Of a stretch of 64,000 nucleotides of DNA, positions 7,892 through 15,706 are shown piece by piece; position 1 is the stretch's first letter; each line of letters opens with the position of its first letter. Made by a program: the position numbers and the translations under genes. The notes under the pieces are model-generated. The model was not told where the DNA came from and did not search any database. It worked only from the letters and a program-made list of their open reading frames with translations. The stretch is from Nitrospirota bacterium (GTDB lineage: Bacteria; Nitrospirota; Thermodesulfovibrionia; Thermodesulfovibrionales; UBA1546): NCBI GenBank assembly GCA_016195565.1, contig JACPZK010000031.1, positions 1 through 64,000 on the forward strand, in the 5' to 3' direction.

Positions 7892-8068
7892 TTAATGCTT
7901 GACGCTGATTTTTTTAATGCTCTCAATAGTCGCCTCCAGCATCTTTTTTGACTCAGGCTTGCACACAGGACAGTATGGCTCCCCCATATCCAGGAGGCAG
8001 ACATGCCCTCATTCAGGACAGCACAGGCACTTGTCTGCTGGTTCTTGGCATACGGGGCATAGTTCCAT
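7892..8068 (-). CDS. Small cysteine-rich zinc-ribbon-like protein with in-frame UGA
   Basis: The frame runs from ATG (8066-8068) to TAA (7892-7894). It encodes 58 codons and is interrupted only by a TGA at codon 20 (8009-8011). The reading is MELCPVCQEPADKCLCCPE, then TGA, then GHVC and CPVC motifs. Cysteines fall at 4, 7, 14, 16, 17, 24, 33 and 36, and the TGA lies exactly where a cysteine would complete a CPEC-GHVC knuckle. Either the TGA is a TGT/TGC point mutation that inactivates a zinc-ribbon gene, or it encodes selenocysteine. A small TATGG-GGGAG-CCATA hairpin lies about 20 bases after it. No clear ribosome-binding site is visible. Confidence 0.5.
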
Positions 8069-8219
8069 TTGTTTAATTATATCATTTAACTATCAGACAG
8101 GATATGGCGAACTATTGCTCATTCTCGTCAGGATAATCCGCCGAGTCGGATAGTATGAATCCCGCGTTCAGGAAGCGCTCCATGACTTTATATGCGAGAG
8201 GGATGTAAAACTAATGCCG

Positions 8220-8642
8220 TCAGGTTTGACTTTTAAGGTAGTCAAAGACATCTGATGTCTTCCATATTTTTATGTCCTGAAGGTTATTAAAATGCTTATC
8301 ATTCGACCAGATGCCGTCATTTTCAGTTGATAAAGCAAGGGCGACAAATGGGACATCAAAAGGATCAATACTGCCTATAATCTTATGAGCCTTTCCCGCA
8401 TATGGTTTCAACTTAGAGGCTGGAATAATTGTTACATTTTCTATAATCAAGGATAATACTATCTCAATATCTTCTTTGCTTAAGCCGCTTCGGATAGAAA
8501 TATTGTCTTTATGTCTTTCGATTTCCTCAATGGCATATTCAGGCAGCAGAAAATCTATGGCTGAGAAAAGCAGGATTTCTCTTGTCGCGGAATCTTTAAG
8601 GAGCGCTGCGATGAGAATGCCGGTGTCAATGACTAATTTCAT
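8220..8642 (-). CDS. PIN-domain toxin (VapC-like ribonuclease)
   Basis: A 140-residue PIN nuclease. The acidic residues expected at the active site are Asp6 (VIDTG), the Glu in the YAIEEIERH helix, Asp in DPFDVPFVALAL and the late Asp in SNDKHF. PIN toxins cleave tRNA or mRNA. Its ATG overlaps the antitoxin TGA by one base (TGATG), a standard translationally coupled toxin-antitoxin layout. Confidence 0.85.
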   Translation of the reverse strand: MKLVIDTGILIAALLKDSATREILLFSAIDFLLPEYAIEEIERHKDNISIRSGLSKEDIEIVLSLIIENVTIIPASKLKPYAGKAHKIIGSIDPFDVPFVALALSTENDGIWSNDKHFNNLQDIKIWKTSDVFDYLKSQT

Positions 8643-8866
8643 CAGGCATTCTGGTATTTTTTGGATAAGGCCGTCTTTATCTCGTGGTCCAGAACTTCAA
8701 CATCCTTATCCGTGAGACTGCTTTTAGATGTGATGGACTCCAGCAGTTTTATTTTTTTCGCATAATTCCAAAGCGTATCACTGATAATTTTATCCCAGTC
8801 TATCTCTGTATGCTTTGTAAGAATATCCTTAATATCGGCAGGGATTTCAAAGGCAACCTTAGGCAT
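8642..8866 (-). CDS. Antitoxin of the PIN toxin pair
   Basis: A 74-residue partner directly upstream of the PIN toxin. The N-terminus (KVAFEIPADIKDIL) has the beta-helix start of small DNA-binding antitoxins, and the rest is helical and charged. It starts at ATG behind AAAGGAGG. It should neutralise the toxin and autorepress the operon, as in related modules; a specific DNA-binding fold could not be assigned with certainty. Confidence 0.75.
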   Translation of the reverse strand: MPKVAFEIPADIKDILTKHTEIDWDKIISDTLWNYAKKIKLLESITSKSSLTDKDVEVLDHEIKTALSKKYQNA

Positions 8867-8999
8867 CTTTTCCTCCTTTTAGGTTTCTTAACGAAATTAT
8901 AACACAGTTGCAGAATCATTTCAGGAACATATTTGCTGTTTTAATTCTATGACTTTGCACTTCTAATCTTCCGCGCTTCCGGGCTATGGAACTTCCGCG

Positions 9000-9089
9000 C
9001 TATTTTTTCTGAAACACAAACAAATGCTCGTGCATGATGAGGAGGAAGTTATAGAGCTTTGATTTCTTGACCCAAAAGCCGGTTGCTTT
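9000..9089 (-). pseudogene. C-terminal fragment of a DNA-methyltransferase-like gene
   Basis: A 29-residue frame ending in TAG reads KATGFWVKKSKLYNFLLI and then MHEHLFVFQKK. This resembles the last strands of site-specific DNA methyltransferases (FLLIxHEYLFVFRK). Just upstream a KHNC stretch lies in the expected place but is separated by about 26 bases (9090-9115, rich in CTCGCCGAG) that break the frame. Nothing further of the gene is seen. It looks like debris from an old modification system in this accessory island. Confidence 0.45.
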
Positions 9090-9125
9090 GTCGTCTCAGC
9101 AACTCGCCGAGGAGAGCAGTTGTGC

Positions 9126-9362
9126 TTATATGAAAATAACTTTTCCTGTCTCCCGCGCAGCGAGGCTGTCGAATTTATAGTTTTTAAGCCATGGGGATTC
9201 ATGTTTCAAGTTTTTTAATGCGTTCTTTGCGGTTATACCTTTTGCAATTCCGATGACAACTGCATCCTCTGTGCTTTGAAATTCTTTGCCTTTCATGAGA
9301 AATTCAGTCCGGCATGATGAGCCAATTTCATAAAAGATAAAAGTTTTTAATCCTTTTTTCAT
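9126..9362 (-). CDS. Small conserved-looking hypothetical protein
   Basis: A 78-residue protein with an excellent ribosome-binding site (AAAGGAGGT, 6 bases before ATG), so it is probably expressed. Its sequence includes EDAVVIGIAKGITAKNALKN and a C-terminal SLAARETGKVIFI. I do not recognise the family. It has no membrane segment and no cysteine pair (a single Cys17). It lies alone beside the methyltransferase fragment. Confidence 0.6.
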   Translation of the reverse strand: MKKGLKTFIFYEIGSSCRTEFLMKGKEFQSTEDAVVIGIAKGITAKNALKNLKHESPWLKNYKFDSLAARETGKVIFI

Positions 9363-9438
9363 GTAACCTCCTTTTCTTAATCATTGATCAAAATGGCGGG
9401 GTTTGTCCAGAGGCTATACGTCTCACGAGAAAAAAGCT

Positions 9439-10548
9439 TTAGGTAGGGATATATTCTTTTTCTACGCCATCAATATATCTACCATTTGGCAGGTTCAAAA
9501 GGACTGCAATATTCTGTCTTCTGACAGCTCGTCTAAAAGTTCTGACTTGTTTGTCAGTCCAACCCTTGTGAATATAATATTCTTCACTTGATTGGTCTTT
9601 AGCCCGAGGTTTATAGCCATCAGTGATACTATCTAACGGTCTGAATCGACAATCGATTACTCTGACACGCCATCTCCTACAAGCCTCAAGTTTTAACCGC
9701 ATTTCTTCATACGAAAAGTTATGATTAAAAAGCATAAAGATAAAAATGTCATTAGTAGAATAGCCTGCATTTTTTAAGACCTGAATTTGTTCTTTAATTT
9801 TAGGCCAAAGACTGTATGGGCCATCCCATGCTATGCGGGGATGAAGAAAACGCGCTTTTTTTAAAAAAAAAGCAATTTCAGGGTCTTTGATAAGGAGCCT
9901 GCCATCCAATCCGCTTTGACTCTCACAATGAACTTTACTCTTATCAGGTAATTTATATTCGGCGATTTCCGAAAGAATGGTTTTGATGTGAGGGTTTGCT
10001 ATCAAGTTGTTGTCATAAAAAACAAGCCTCTTCTTTTTGATTTCATTTTTGATAGATGTTTTATAAGTGACCCATGGTTCTATTTTCCATGTGCCGCAAA
10101 AATTACATTTCCTGAAGCACCCTCGTGAAGCATGTACTATCTGATAATCAACATCTATCATATCGTAAGCTGGTTCATATTTCTCTGCTATACCGTTTCG
10201 ATAAAGCCCAACCTGTACGTCATCGCATCCAGACTGCTTGGCATGTTCAGGCATTAAAGAAGCATATATGCCACCCACTTGAATTCTTGCCTTTGGATAT
10301 AAAGTTCTGTAGAAATTAACGCTATCCCATACATGCGCTGACCAATAGGTAAACAGAGACGTAACCTTTATTTCATCAGGATATGACTTTGCTTGATAAT
10401 TGCCTCTGTGCAACTCGACTTTGTCTCCTTGTTTCCTGTGATAAGCAGCAATTTTTAAAAGGCCAATAGGTAAAAAATTGCAGTGATTCTTGCTCTTGGC
10501 TGGGATAGGGAAATTCGGCTCGACAAGAAGAATGTTGGTCTTCAACAA
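9439..10548 (-). CDS. Radical SAM protein, last gene of a putative defence-like cluster
   Basis: A 369-residue protein with a degenerate B12-binding-like N-terminus (NILLVEPNFP, LPIGLLKIAAYHRK, QVGGIYASLMPEHAK) and a radical SAM core with cluster motif CFRKCNFC (Cys144, Cys148, Cys151; CX3CX2C). Strand ends such as FYDNNL and RIAWDGP fit the partial TIM barrel. The substrate is unknown. It starts directly after the stop of the upstream gene, so it belongs to the same transcript as the two genes before it. A radical SAM enzyme beside an HSP90-like ATPase is unusual and suggests nucleotide or macromolecule modification (inference). Confidence 0.75.
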   Translation of the reverse strand: MLKTNILLVEPNFPIPAKSKNHCNFLPIGLLKIAAYHRKQGDKVELHRGNYQAKSYPDEIKVTSLFTYWSAHVWDSVNFYRTLYPKARIQVGGIYASLMPEHAKQSGCDDVQVGLYRNGIAEKYEPAYDMIDVDYQIVHASRGCFRKCNFCGTWKIEPWVTYKTSIKNEIKKKRLVFYDNNLIANPHIKTILSEIAEYKLPDKSKVHCESQSGLDGRLLIKDPEIAFFLKKARFLHPRIAWDGPYSLWPKIKEQIQVLKNAGYSTNDIFIFMLFNHNFSYEEMRLKLEACRRWRVRVIDCRFRPLDSITDGYKPRAKDQSSEEYYIHKGWTDKQVRTFRRAVRRQNIAVLLNLPNGRYIDGVEKEYIPT

Positions 10549-11553
10549 TTAGTTCCCCATCTTTTGATTTTGCCATAACGTTGCAAAATGTTTCGTGTTT
10601 TTAATTATGTCAGTAGGATCAACAGTGTTTACTGGCAGATCCTCAATTGAGGAGTTAGAATATGATATCAGCCTCTTTTTTTCTACTGTTAGAAAAGGAG
10701 TTCTTAGAAATTCTTCGGGTTTTTGTATATGGTAAGTTCTAATACTAGTGTCTAAAGCCCCAGCGATTGTGAAAGTGACAAGACGATGATCACCAGTGCC
10801 TTTGTAATAAATTGCTGGTAAAAGATAACAGGAAAAATTACAGTGCTCATAATTACGTCTTATGATGTCTAAAATGTACGACTTTAAGAACCTTATTTGC
10901 TTTTCTTCCTGTGTTAATCGCTTAATTTTATGAAAATAATCTTTTAAATATTTCGATTCTGGTTGATTTTGAAATATTTGCATTTCTTTGTCTCGGTGTG
11001 AAGCATGAACAGTTAGAAACATTATAAATTTTTTAGAGTGCGAGCTTGCTGTAATATCTCTTTGAATCTCTAATAATTTCTTTATCGCGTGAGATTTATA
11101 GACACGCTGCGTATTCCCCTTGTCATCAACAATAAGTAGCGGCGACGTTATTTCATTGCAAAAATCGAGATTATAGATTGTTACCACATCATTTTGCGAA
11201 AAAATATTGCCAGATATATCACGACCCCGCAATACTACTTCCTCTATATATCCGTCATATAGACTAAATGTTTTAATCAAACCTTTTCTTTCCAAATCCT
11301 TCAATTTATTTTCTATTGCTACAACTTTGCTTCGTGGCTGGCTGCTTGACGATGGGTTGGGATAATCTCTACATTGAAAAGCTATAATTTGATCGATATA
11401 ATCAAGCCATTCTGTAATATCAGATAAATCGACTCCAGGAAGCCCAAGGTAAAGAAGTTTATATTTTAGAGTAGAGTAGATAAATGAGACGAGTTTTTTG
11501 CCCCATTCAGTTCTTATTATGCCTTTAGCTGGATTGTCTTTATAATCTCCCAT
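10549..11553 (-). CDS. Unrecognised protein of the HSP90-like/radical SAM cluster
   Basis: A 334-residue protein that I do not recognise. Its N-terminal part holds YLGLPGVDLSDITEWLDYID. The middle has a strand ending VTIYNLDFCNEI and then PLLIVDDKGN, reminiscent of a Rossmann-type or phosphoribosyltransferase/methyltransferase fold, followed by KFIMFLTVHASH. No catalytic motif can be named. The start codon overlaps the stop of the HSP90-like gene (TAATG) and the radical SAM gene follows immediately, so the three products are probably made together. Confidence 0.65.
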   Translation of the reverse strand: MGDYKDNPAKGIIRTEWGKKLVSFIYSTLKYKLLYLGLPGVDLSDITEWLDYIDQIIAFQCRDYPNPSSSSQPRSKVVAIENKLKDLERKGLIKTFSLYDGYIEEVVLRGRDISGNIFSQNDVVTIYNLDFCNEITSPLLIVDDKGNTQRVYKSHAIKKLLEIQRDITASSHSKKFIMFLTVHASHRDKEMQIFQNQPESKYLKDYFHKIKRLTQEEKQIRFLKSYILDIIRRNYEHCNFSCYLLPAIYYKGTGDHRLVTFTIAGALDTSIRTYHIQKPEEFLRTPFLTVEKKRLISYSNSSIEDLPVNTVDPTDIIKNTKHFATLWQNQKMGN

Positions 11554-13211
11554 TATTCTTCGCTAAATAAATCCTCTATTTCTGACTGCAATTTCTTTAA
11601 ATTATCTATATAGTCTTCTTTATTTACAGAAGTTCCTTGTATATATCTTTCATCAATTAATTCAAGCACTGTTCTTAATTGATCATTCATTGGTAAGTCG
11701 AGAGATTCAAACACTTCGAGTAAATTCTCCGGTTCCTTTTCTTTGACTGATTTTCTTGTGGATGGCAGTTTTTTAATCTCATCTAACATAGCTATTTCTG
11801 GTAATTTTTTGAATTTTAATATCTTTGTTTTTTGTCTTTTCTGATTTATTAATTCCTGTATCTTCTTTTCAAGCGTCCGCGCGCTCTTAACAAAACTTTC
11901 AGCGTCGTTTATCCTATCCGACCTAATGGCTTTTCTGTTTAATCTTCCTTTAATTTGATCATAATACGTTCTTATTTCAACAATCATATCCACCAAATGC
12001 TCTGGATGTTCTGCAAAATATCCAACATTCGCATATAGTTCTTTCAGCTTTTCAATAGCGGTATCTAACTGCTCGTCGCCTTTAGTGTACTCTTGATATT
12101 CATTTGCTTTATTGTTGTAATAACTCGCCACATTGTTTAAGCCTTCGTAAAAAAGGGAGCTTAATGGAGAAATTTCAAAATCACTTCTGGCAGCATTGGG
12201 TAATAAATCACGATGTACGACGATAACTTCTCCTATATAGCGGTCAAAAAAAGTAGTTCTGCCAAAATATTTACCAACGTCTGCTCTATCACCAATTGCA
12301 AACCCCTGTTTTTTTATTAAGAAGCCCCGTAAAGCTTTCTCTCCAATTTTTTTCCTTGCTGGATTAAGACAACCCCACGTTACGCCGAAAAAAATTTCTT
12401 TATTTTTAACTTCCTTGAAAAAAGGCTCATTAGGATATCCCTTAAATTGCTCATCTGCGTACGGTCTGTATAGCTTTTCGATTCTACCATGAACCTGTAG
12501 GGTTAAATTAATTAATTTAAATTCCGCGTTATGCTGCTTACATATTGTAGTTATTCTGTCCTCAATTTTATTTGCCCATCTAAATTTATCACTATTGAAA
12601 TGAAGGGGAACAACTTGTTGAAGATAATCGGCAACCTCCTCGAATTTTGAAAGTGATTTAAAAAAAATTGGCTCAAGCCCGACCATTTCAATACGTGTTC
12701 CTATTTTTTTATAATCAGATCCCTCCAATTTAGATAGAGTGATATTATCTTGAAGTAAAGATTGTAAGTCTATCAGGTTGTCATTAGTTATTTTGCCAGC
12801 TAAACGAGCAGATTGTTGGTCGTTTAATTTATTTCTCATAGAATGAAAATCAAAAGATAAAAGAGATGGTGCTGATGAATTGTTCTTAGGTTTTGAATAA
12901 ATATCAAGTCGCTTACATAGATGAAATGAGCTGTAAATGCCAATACCCCTAAATCCGACATCTACGGAAGGATTTTTATCAGAAATACCAACTCGAATAG
13001 CCTTTTCTAAAGTTTCTTTATCCATACCAAAGCCATCATCTTCGATCGCAATGGAATCTGTTCTTATCTTTATCTCAATATTCTGAGCGTTAGCGTCAAC
13101 ACCATTTTGAATATACTCACGAAGAGCATCACGGGGGTCCGGGTATATACCTTTTGTTAGGATAGATATAACTTCTGCCCCAATATCATGTTTTGTAATT
13201 CTTAGAGCCAT
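11553..13211 (-). CDS. HSP90-like GHKL ATPase of a putative defence cluster
   Basis: A 552-residue protein. The N-terminal GHKL ATPase domain (about 1-200) shows the N-box REYIQNGVDAN (catalytic Glu32, Mg-binding Asn36), the DDGFGM motif at 58-63 and the GFRGIGIYSS lid motif at 86-95, as in HSP90, MutL and MORC proteins. A middle domain follows (VVHRDLLPNAARSDFE near 340), and the C-terminus is largely charged helix or coiled coil (400-552). Such stand-alone ATPases recur in prokaryotic conflict systems next to nucleases. Here a PLD nuclease gene lies 57 bases upstream. It is AT-richer than the housekeeping genes around it, consistent with transfer. Confidence 0.82.
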   Translation of the reverse strand: MALRITKHDIGAEVISILTKGIYPDPRDALREYIQNGVDANAQNIEIKIRTDSIAIEDDGFGMDKETLEKAIRVGISDKNPSVDVGFRGIGIYSSFHLCKRLDIYSKPKNNSSAPSLLSFDFHSMRNKLNDQQSARLAGKITNDNLIDLQSLLQDNITLSKLEGSDYKKIGTRIEMVGLEPIFFKSLSKFEEVADYLQQVVPLHFNSDKFRWANKIEDRITTICKQHNAEFKLINLTLQVHGRIEKLYRPYADEQFKGYPNEPFFKEVKNKEIFFGVTWGCLNPARKKIGEKALRGFLIKKQGFAIGDRADVGKYFGRTTFFDRYIGEVIVVHRDLLPNAARSDFEISPLSSLFYEGLNNVASYYNNKANEYQEYTKGDEQLDTAIEKLKELYANVGYFAEHPEHLVDMIVEIRTYYDQIKGRLNRKAIRSDRINDAESFVKSARTLEKKIQELINQKRQKTKILKFKKLPEIAMLDEIKKLPSTRKSVKEKEPENLLEVFESLDLPMNDQLRTVLELIDERYIQGTSVNKEDYIDNLKKLQSEIEDLFSEE

Positions 13212-13268
13212 TTTTATTCCATTCTTATAGATATTTTAAGGTTAGTAAATAATAAAGCAAATTAAATC

Positions 13269-14093
13269 TTATTTCCATAATTTTCTATAAACTCCTCTAT
13301 CTACAAACTGTAATAAGCCCAAATCCCTCAACTTCTGCAACTGTTGCCTGCTTTTCTCTTGAATCTTTGTATTGCGCGGATGCAAGGTTTTTAATCTCTC
13401 TTCATATTTATAAACTGCATTTAACCTGAAAACATCGGAATCAATCTCATTCAGCACAGTAAACACATCTTTTACCCATCCCGATAAATTGTTCTGAATG
13501 GATTCGATGCCGCCCTCATATCTATCAACTTCTATGTCTTCTTCCGTAACTTTTTTAAAAAGGTCTTTGTCTTTTAACTCAAATTTAGGTTTCTTTTCTT
13601 TCGGTACAGATTGCAGTATATTGTAAGCTTTGCTAATGATTTCAGCTGTGATTATTCCTGTTGCTTCAGTATCTTTAAAAACTTTCCTGTAATCTTCAGC
13701 TATTTTAGCTGTGAGTTCTTCATCATTGATTAAAAGACCATACTCATAATTATTGAGTAATCCCCCTGAGGTCAGATTGCCTGAGGTCACAACAGATTTT
13801 CTTTTATCGAAAATAAAGACTTTTGCATGTAACTGGTGGTAACTTTTGATAGTCGCATCTCGTTTATGAAGGATTTCCAGAGCTTCAAGGTCTGATGCTC
13901 CTCTATAAAAGTTTGAGAGCTTAAAGCTGTTCAGATAATCAATATTAACGCTTGAGTTTGCATGTTCAACAATTAATGAGGAAACACTTTTTTTGATATA
14001 AGGACTTGCGAGTTGAATACTCTTTCGCGATTCTTTTATGAGTCTGATAAAGTCAGATCGCCACGGAGATTTTAAAATTCTGATATTTTCCAG
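13269..14093 (-). CDS. PLD-superfamily nuclease with C-terminal winged-helix-like tail
   Basis: The frame is open from a TAA at 14106-14108. The best start is CTG at 14091-14093, because GGAGGG lies about 5 bases upstream; no ATG is available and the GTG at 13790 would remove the active site. The 274-residue product has one phospholipase-D HKD motif, HAKVFIFD (His89, Lys91, Asp96), followed by TSGNLTSGG. Its C-terminal KSRQQLQKLRDLGLLQFVD and VYRKLW resemble the winged helix at the end of some type II restriction enzymes. A single HKD motif implies a dimer, as in BfiI/NgoFVII-type nucleases. It is probably the effector nuclease of this cluster. Confidence 0.7.
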   Translation of the reverse strand: MENIRILKSPWRSDFIRLIKESRKSIQLASPYIKKSVSSLIVEHANSSVNIDYLNSFKLSNFYRGASDLEALEILHKRDATIKSYHQLHAKVFIFDKRKSVVTSGNLTSGGLLNNYEYGLLINDEELTAKIAEDYRKVFKDTEATGIITAEIISKAYNILQSVPKEKKPKFELKDKDLFKKVTEEDIEVDRYEGGIESIQNNLSGWVKDVFTVLNEIDSDVFRLNAVYKYEERLKTLHPRNTKIQEKSRQQLQKLRDLGLLQFVDRGVYRKLWK

Positions 14094-14180
14094 AAATCCC
14101 TCCGATTAAATTGCTATGGTATTAGATCATAAATAAGCTATTTATGTCTATATCTTGCCCCCCTCCGCCCCCCCAAAATT

Positions 14181-14255
14181 CGCCAGCAGTTGCAGATTTT
14201 GAGAGACAAAGGAATTCTAAAGTTTAAAGGGAAGGGGAGATATCAGATATTTTAA
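14181..14255 (+). pseudogene. Fragment of a restriction-enzyme-like winged-helix C-terminus
   Basis: The plus-strand frame reads RQQLQILRDKGILKFKGKGR and ends YQIF before TAA. It is strikingly like the C-terminal tail of the PLD nuclease next door (RQQLQKLRDLGLLQFVDRG) and the tail of DpnI-like enzymes. No gene body precedes it, only a C-rich stretch (14156-14175). It appears to be the stump of a second, opposite-strand restriction-like gene. Confidence 0.5.
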
Positions 14256-14545
14256 GGATGGGGTGTTACGGCTATAATGGTTATCTGTTTGTTTCCGGGA
14301 CCATAATACCAGAAGATTCTGTATGCAGAAGGAGTGGACTGTTCAGCATATGCCTCAAATATTTTTTCTCCGTTAGGGCCTTTGAGCGAAGTGAATTCGT
14401 GCGTCTTAAGCCCTGGATGTCTCGGATTTTGAGATAGAAACAGGAGTGCTTTCTTTACGGCCTTGTATCTTTTTGAAAGTCCCTTGTCAGCCTTGGGTCT
14501 GTTTAACTGCTCCCTTGCCTCATCGGTCAGAAATATATCAAACAA
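14252..14545 (-). CDS. RelE/ParE-like toxin
   Basis: A 97-residue protein of the RelE/ParE fold: an N-terminal helix pair (LTDEAREQL, RYKAVKKALLFLSQNPRHPG), a LKTHEF strand, the AYRIFWYYG core strand and a C-terminal ITIIAVTPHP strand. Relatives cleave mRNA on the ribosome or poison gyrase; which applies cannot be read here. It follows its presumed antitoxin by nine bases. Confidence 0.8.
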   Translation of the reverse strand: MFDIFLTDEAREQLNRPKADKGLSKRYKAVKKALLFLSQNPRHPGLKTHEFTSLKGPNGEKIFEAYAEQSTPSAYRIFWYYGPGNKQITIIAVTPHP

Positions 14546-14554
14546 GAGTTGACC

Positions 14555-14803
14555 CTATAACTCTTTTATATAGAGCTTTGAAATCTTGCCTTGAGCGGCT
14601 TCTTTTAATCCTTTGTGGACACTTTTGAGCGCAGCTTTATTTTTATAAAGCCATCTCTCGGAAGGCGGAATGGTTTCCAATAAGATTGCTAATCTGTTGA
14701 ACTCATCCATATCAATAACAGCAGCAACCTTATAGCCTTTTCTGTCGGTTAGGTATTGCTTTACTTTAATAAGCTCGGATTCTTGTTTCAAAGCAGTCGG
14801 CAT
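14555..14803 (-). CDS. Antitoxin partner of the RelE-like toxin
   Basis: An 82-residue protein upstream of the RelE-like gene, starting at ATG behind AAGGAG. The central AVIDMDEFNRLAILLE and the C-terminal SVHKGLKEAAQGKISKL match the toxin-binding end of Phd/YefM-type antitoxins, though the N-terminal DNA-binding half is not classical. The two genes form a type II toxin-antitoxin module at the edge of the accessory island. Confidence 0.75.
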   Translation of the reverse strand: MPTALKQESELIKVKQYLTDRKGYKVAAVIDMDEFNRLAILLETIPPSERWLYKNKAALKSVHKGLKEAAQGKISKLYIKEL

Positions 14804-14978
14804 AATGTTCTCCTTTCAAAGCTCGTTGCTTAAATTATTATACCACAATATCCAATACATCCACCCCCAAAAATCAGCTCGCCTCTTCTCCTCTGCTAAT
14901 CCGCTGAGGCGGAGGTGCGTTACTCCGTGAAAGAACGGAAGCGATGGCTTGATTCAGGTATAATAAGCCGGACAAGGT

Positions 14979-15509
14979 ATGAAAAAGCCATCTCAGAGTA
15001 AAACAAAAATCGCACCATATATTACACCTCAGGGGCAAAAGCGTTTAAGCGGGGAGCTGTCATATCTGTGGAAGGTTAAGCGTCCACAGGTTACCCGGGC
15101 TGTTGCTGAAGCTGCTGCCATGGGGGATCGTTCTGAGAATGCAGAGTATATTTATGGTAAAAAACAGTTAAGGCAGATTGATTCCCGTATCCGTTTTCTT
15201 GCAAAGAGATTGAGCGAGTTGATTGTAGTGGACAGGATACCAAAAGACACTTCAAAGGTATTTTTTGGCGCATGGGTTGAAATTGAGGATACAGACGGGA
15301 ACGTGAACCGGTATCGTATTGTAGGCCCTGATGAATTTGATCCTGAGAAGGATTTTATAAGTATTGATTCACCTATGGCCCAAGCATTGTTAAACAGGAC
15401 AGAGGGAGACGAAGTTGTTGTGAGAAGGCCTAATGGTAATGCTGTTTTTGTTGTGACATCCATACGTTACCATAGCGCCAAAAAGAGCAAAAGTTCAAAA
15501 GTGCAATAG
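14979..15509 (+). CDS. greB: Transcription elongation factor GreB
   Basis: A 176-residue GreA/GreB family protein that rescues backtracked RNA polymerase by stimulating RNA cleavage. The N-terminal coiled coil begins YITPQGQKRLSGELSYLW and holds the acidic tip (DRSENAEYIYGKK). The C-terminal FKBP-like domain holds YRIVGPDEFD and the ISIDSPMAQALLNRTEGDEV signature. The DRSENAEYIYGKK form and the basic extensions at both ends favour GreB over GreA. Confidence 0.92.
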   Translation: MKKPSQSKTKIAPYITPQGQKRLSGELSYLWKVKRPQVTRAVAEAAAMGDRSENAEYIYGKKQLRQIDSRIRFLAKRLSELIVVDRIPKDTSKVFFGAWVEIEDTDGNVNRYRIVGPDEFDPEKDFISIDSPMAQALLNRTEGDEVVVRRPNGNAVFVVTSIRYHSAKKSKSSKVQ

Positions 15510-15706
15510 CGCTGAAGGACGGTTGTTATTATCTGTTGCATTTCCTCTTGAAAAAAAAAGCCTTTTATGTTAGGCTGATACCTCGTAATACCCGTCAGAA
15601 AAATATTCTTTCTAACAGGGTAAAAACACACGCCATCAACTTTCTCCTATGTGGTCCCGTATGGGTATAGGGGAAAAGGCGGAGGAAAAACCGGAGGAGG
15701 ATAAAA
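15510..15706 (+). promoter_or_regulatory. 5' leader of the rpsB operon with hairpin
   Basis: A 197-base gap ahead of rpsB. It ends with GGAGGAGG before the start codon. A hairpin lies about 35 bases before the start: CCTAT (15646-15650) pairs with ATAGG (15667-15671), enclosing CCC-GTAT-GGG. A shorter AGCCT/AGGCT hairpin lies further up. S2 operons are often autoregulated through their leader, so this is a candidate, but it does not match a motif I can name. Confidence 0.35.

Noticed and set aside
8100-8219. Short minus-strand frame FYIPLAYKVMERFLNAGF and so on
   Set aside because: Could be a gene remnant, but there is no start, no ribosome-binding site and no recognisable family.
8984-9202. 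72-codon minus-strand frame over the methyltransferase remnant
   Set aside because: It is another frame of the remnant and the small gene at 9126-9362; no ribosome-binding site and no family features.
14156-14175. C-rich run as a regulatory or phase-variable tract
   Set aside because: It precedes only a gene fragment and is interrupted, so no switch can be supported.
15541-15580. Promoter TTGAAA-N17-TAGGCT before rpsB
   Set aside because: The -10 box matches too poorly and overlaps a small hairpin.
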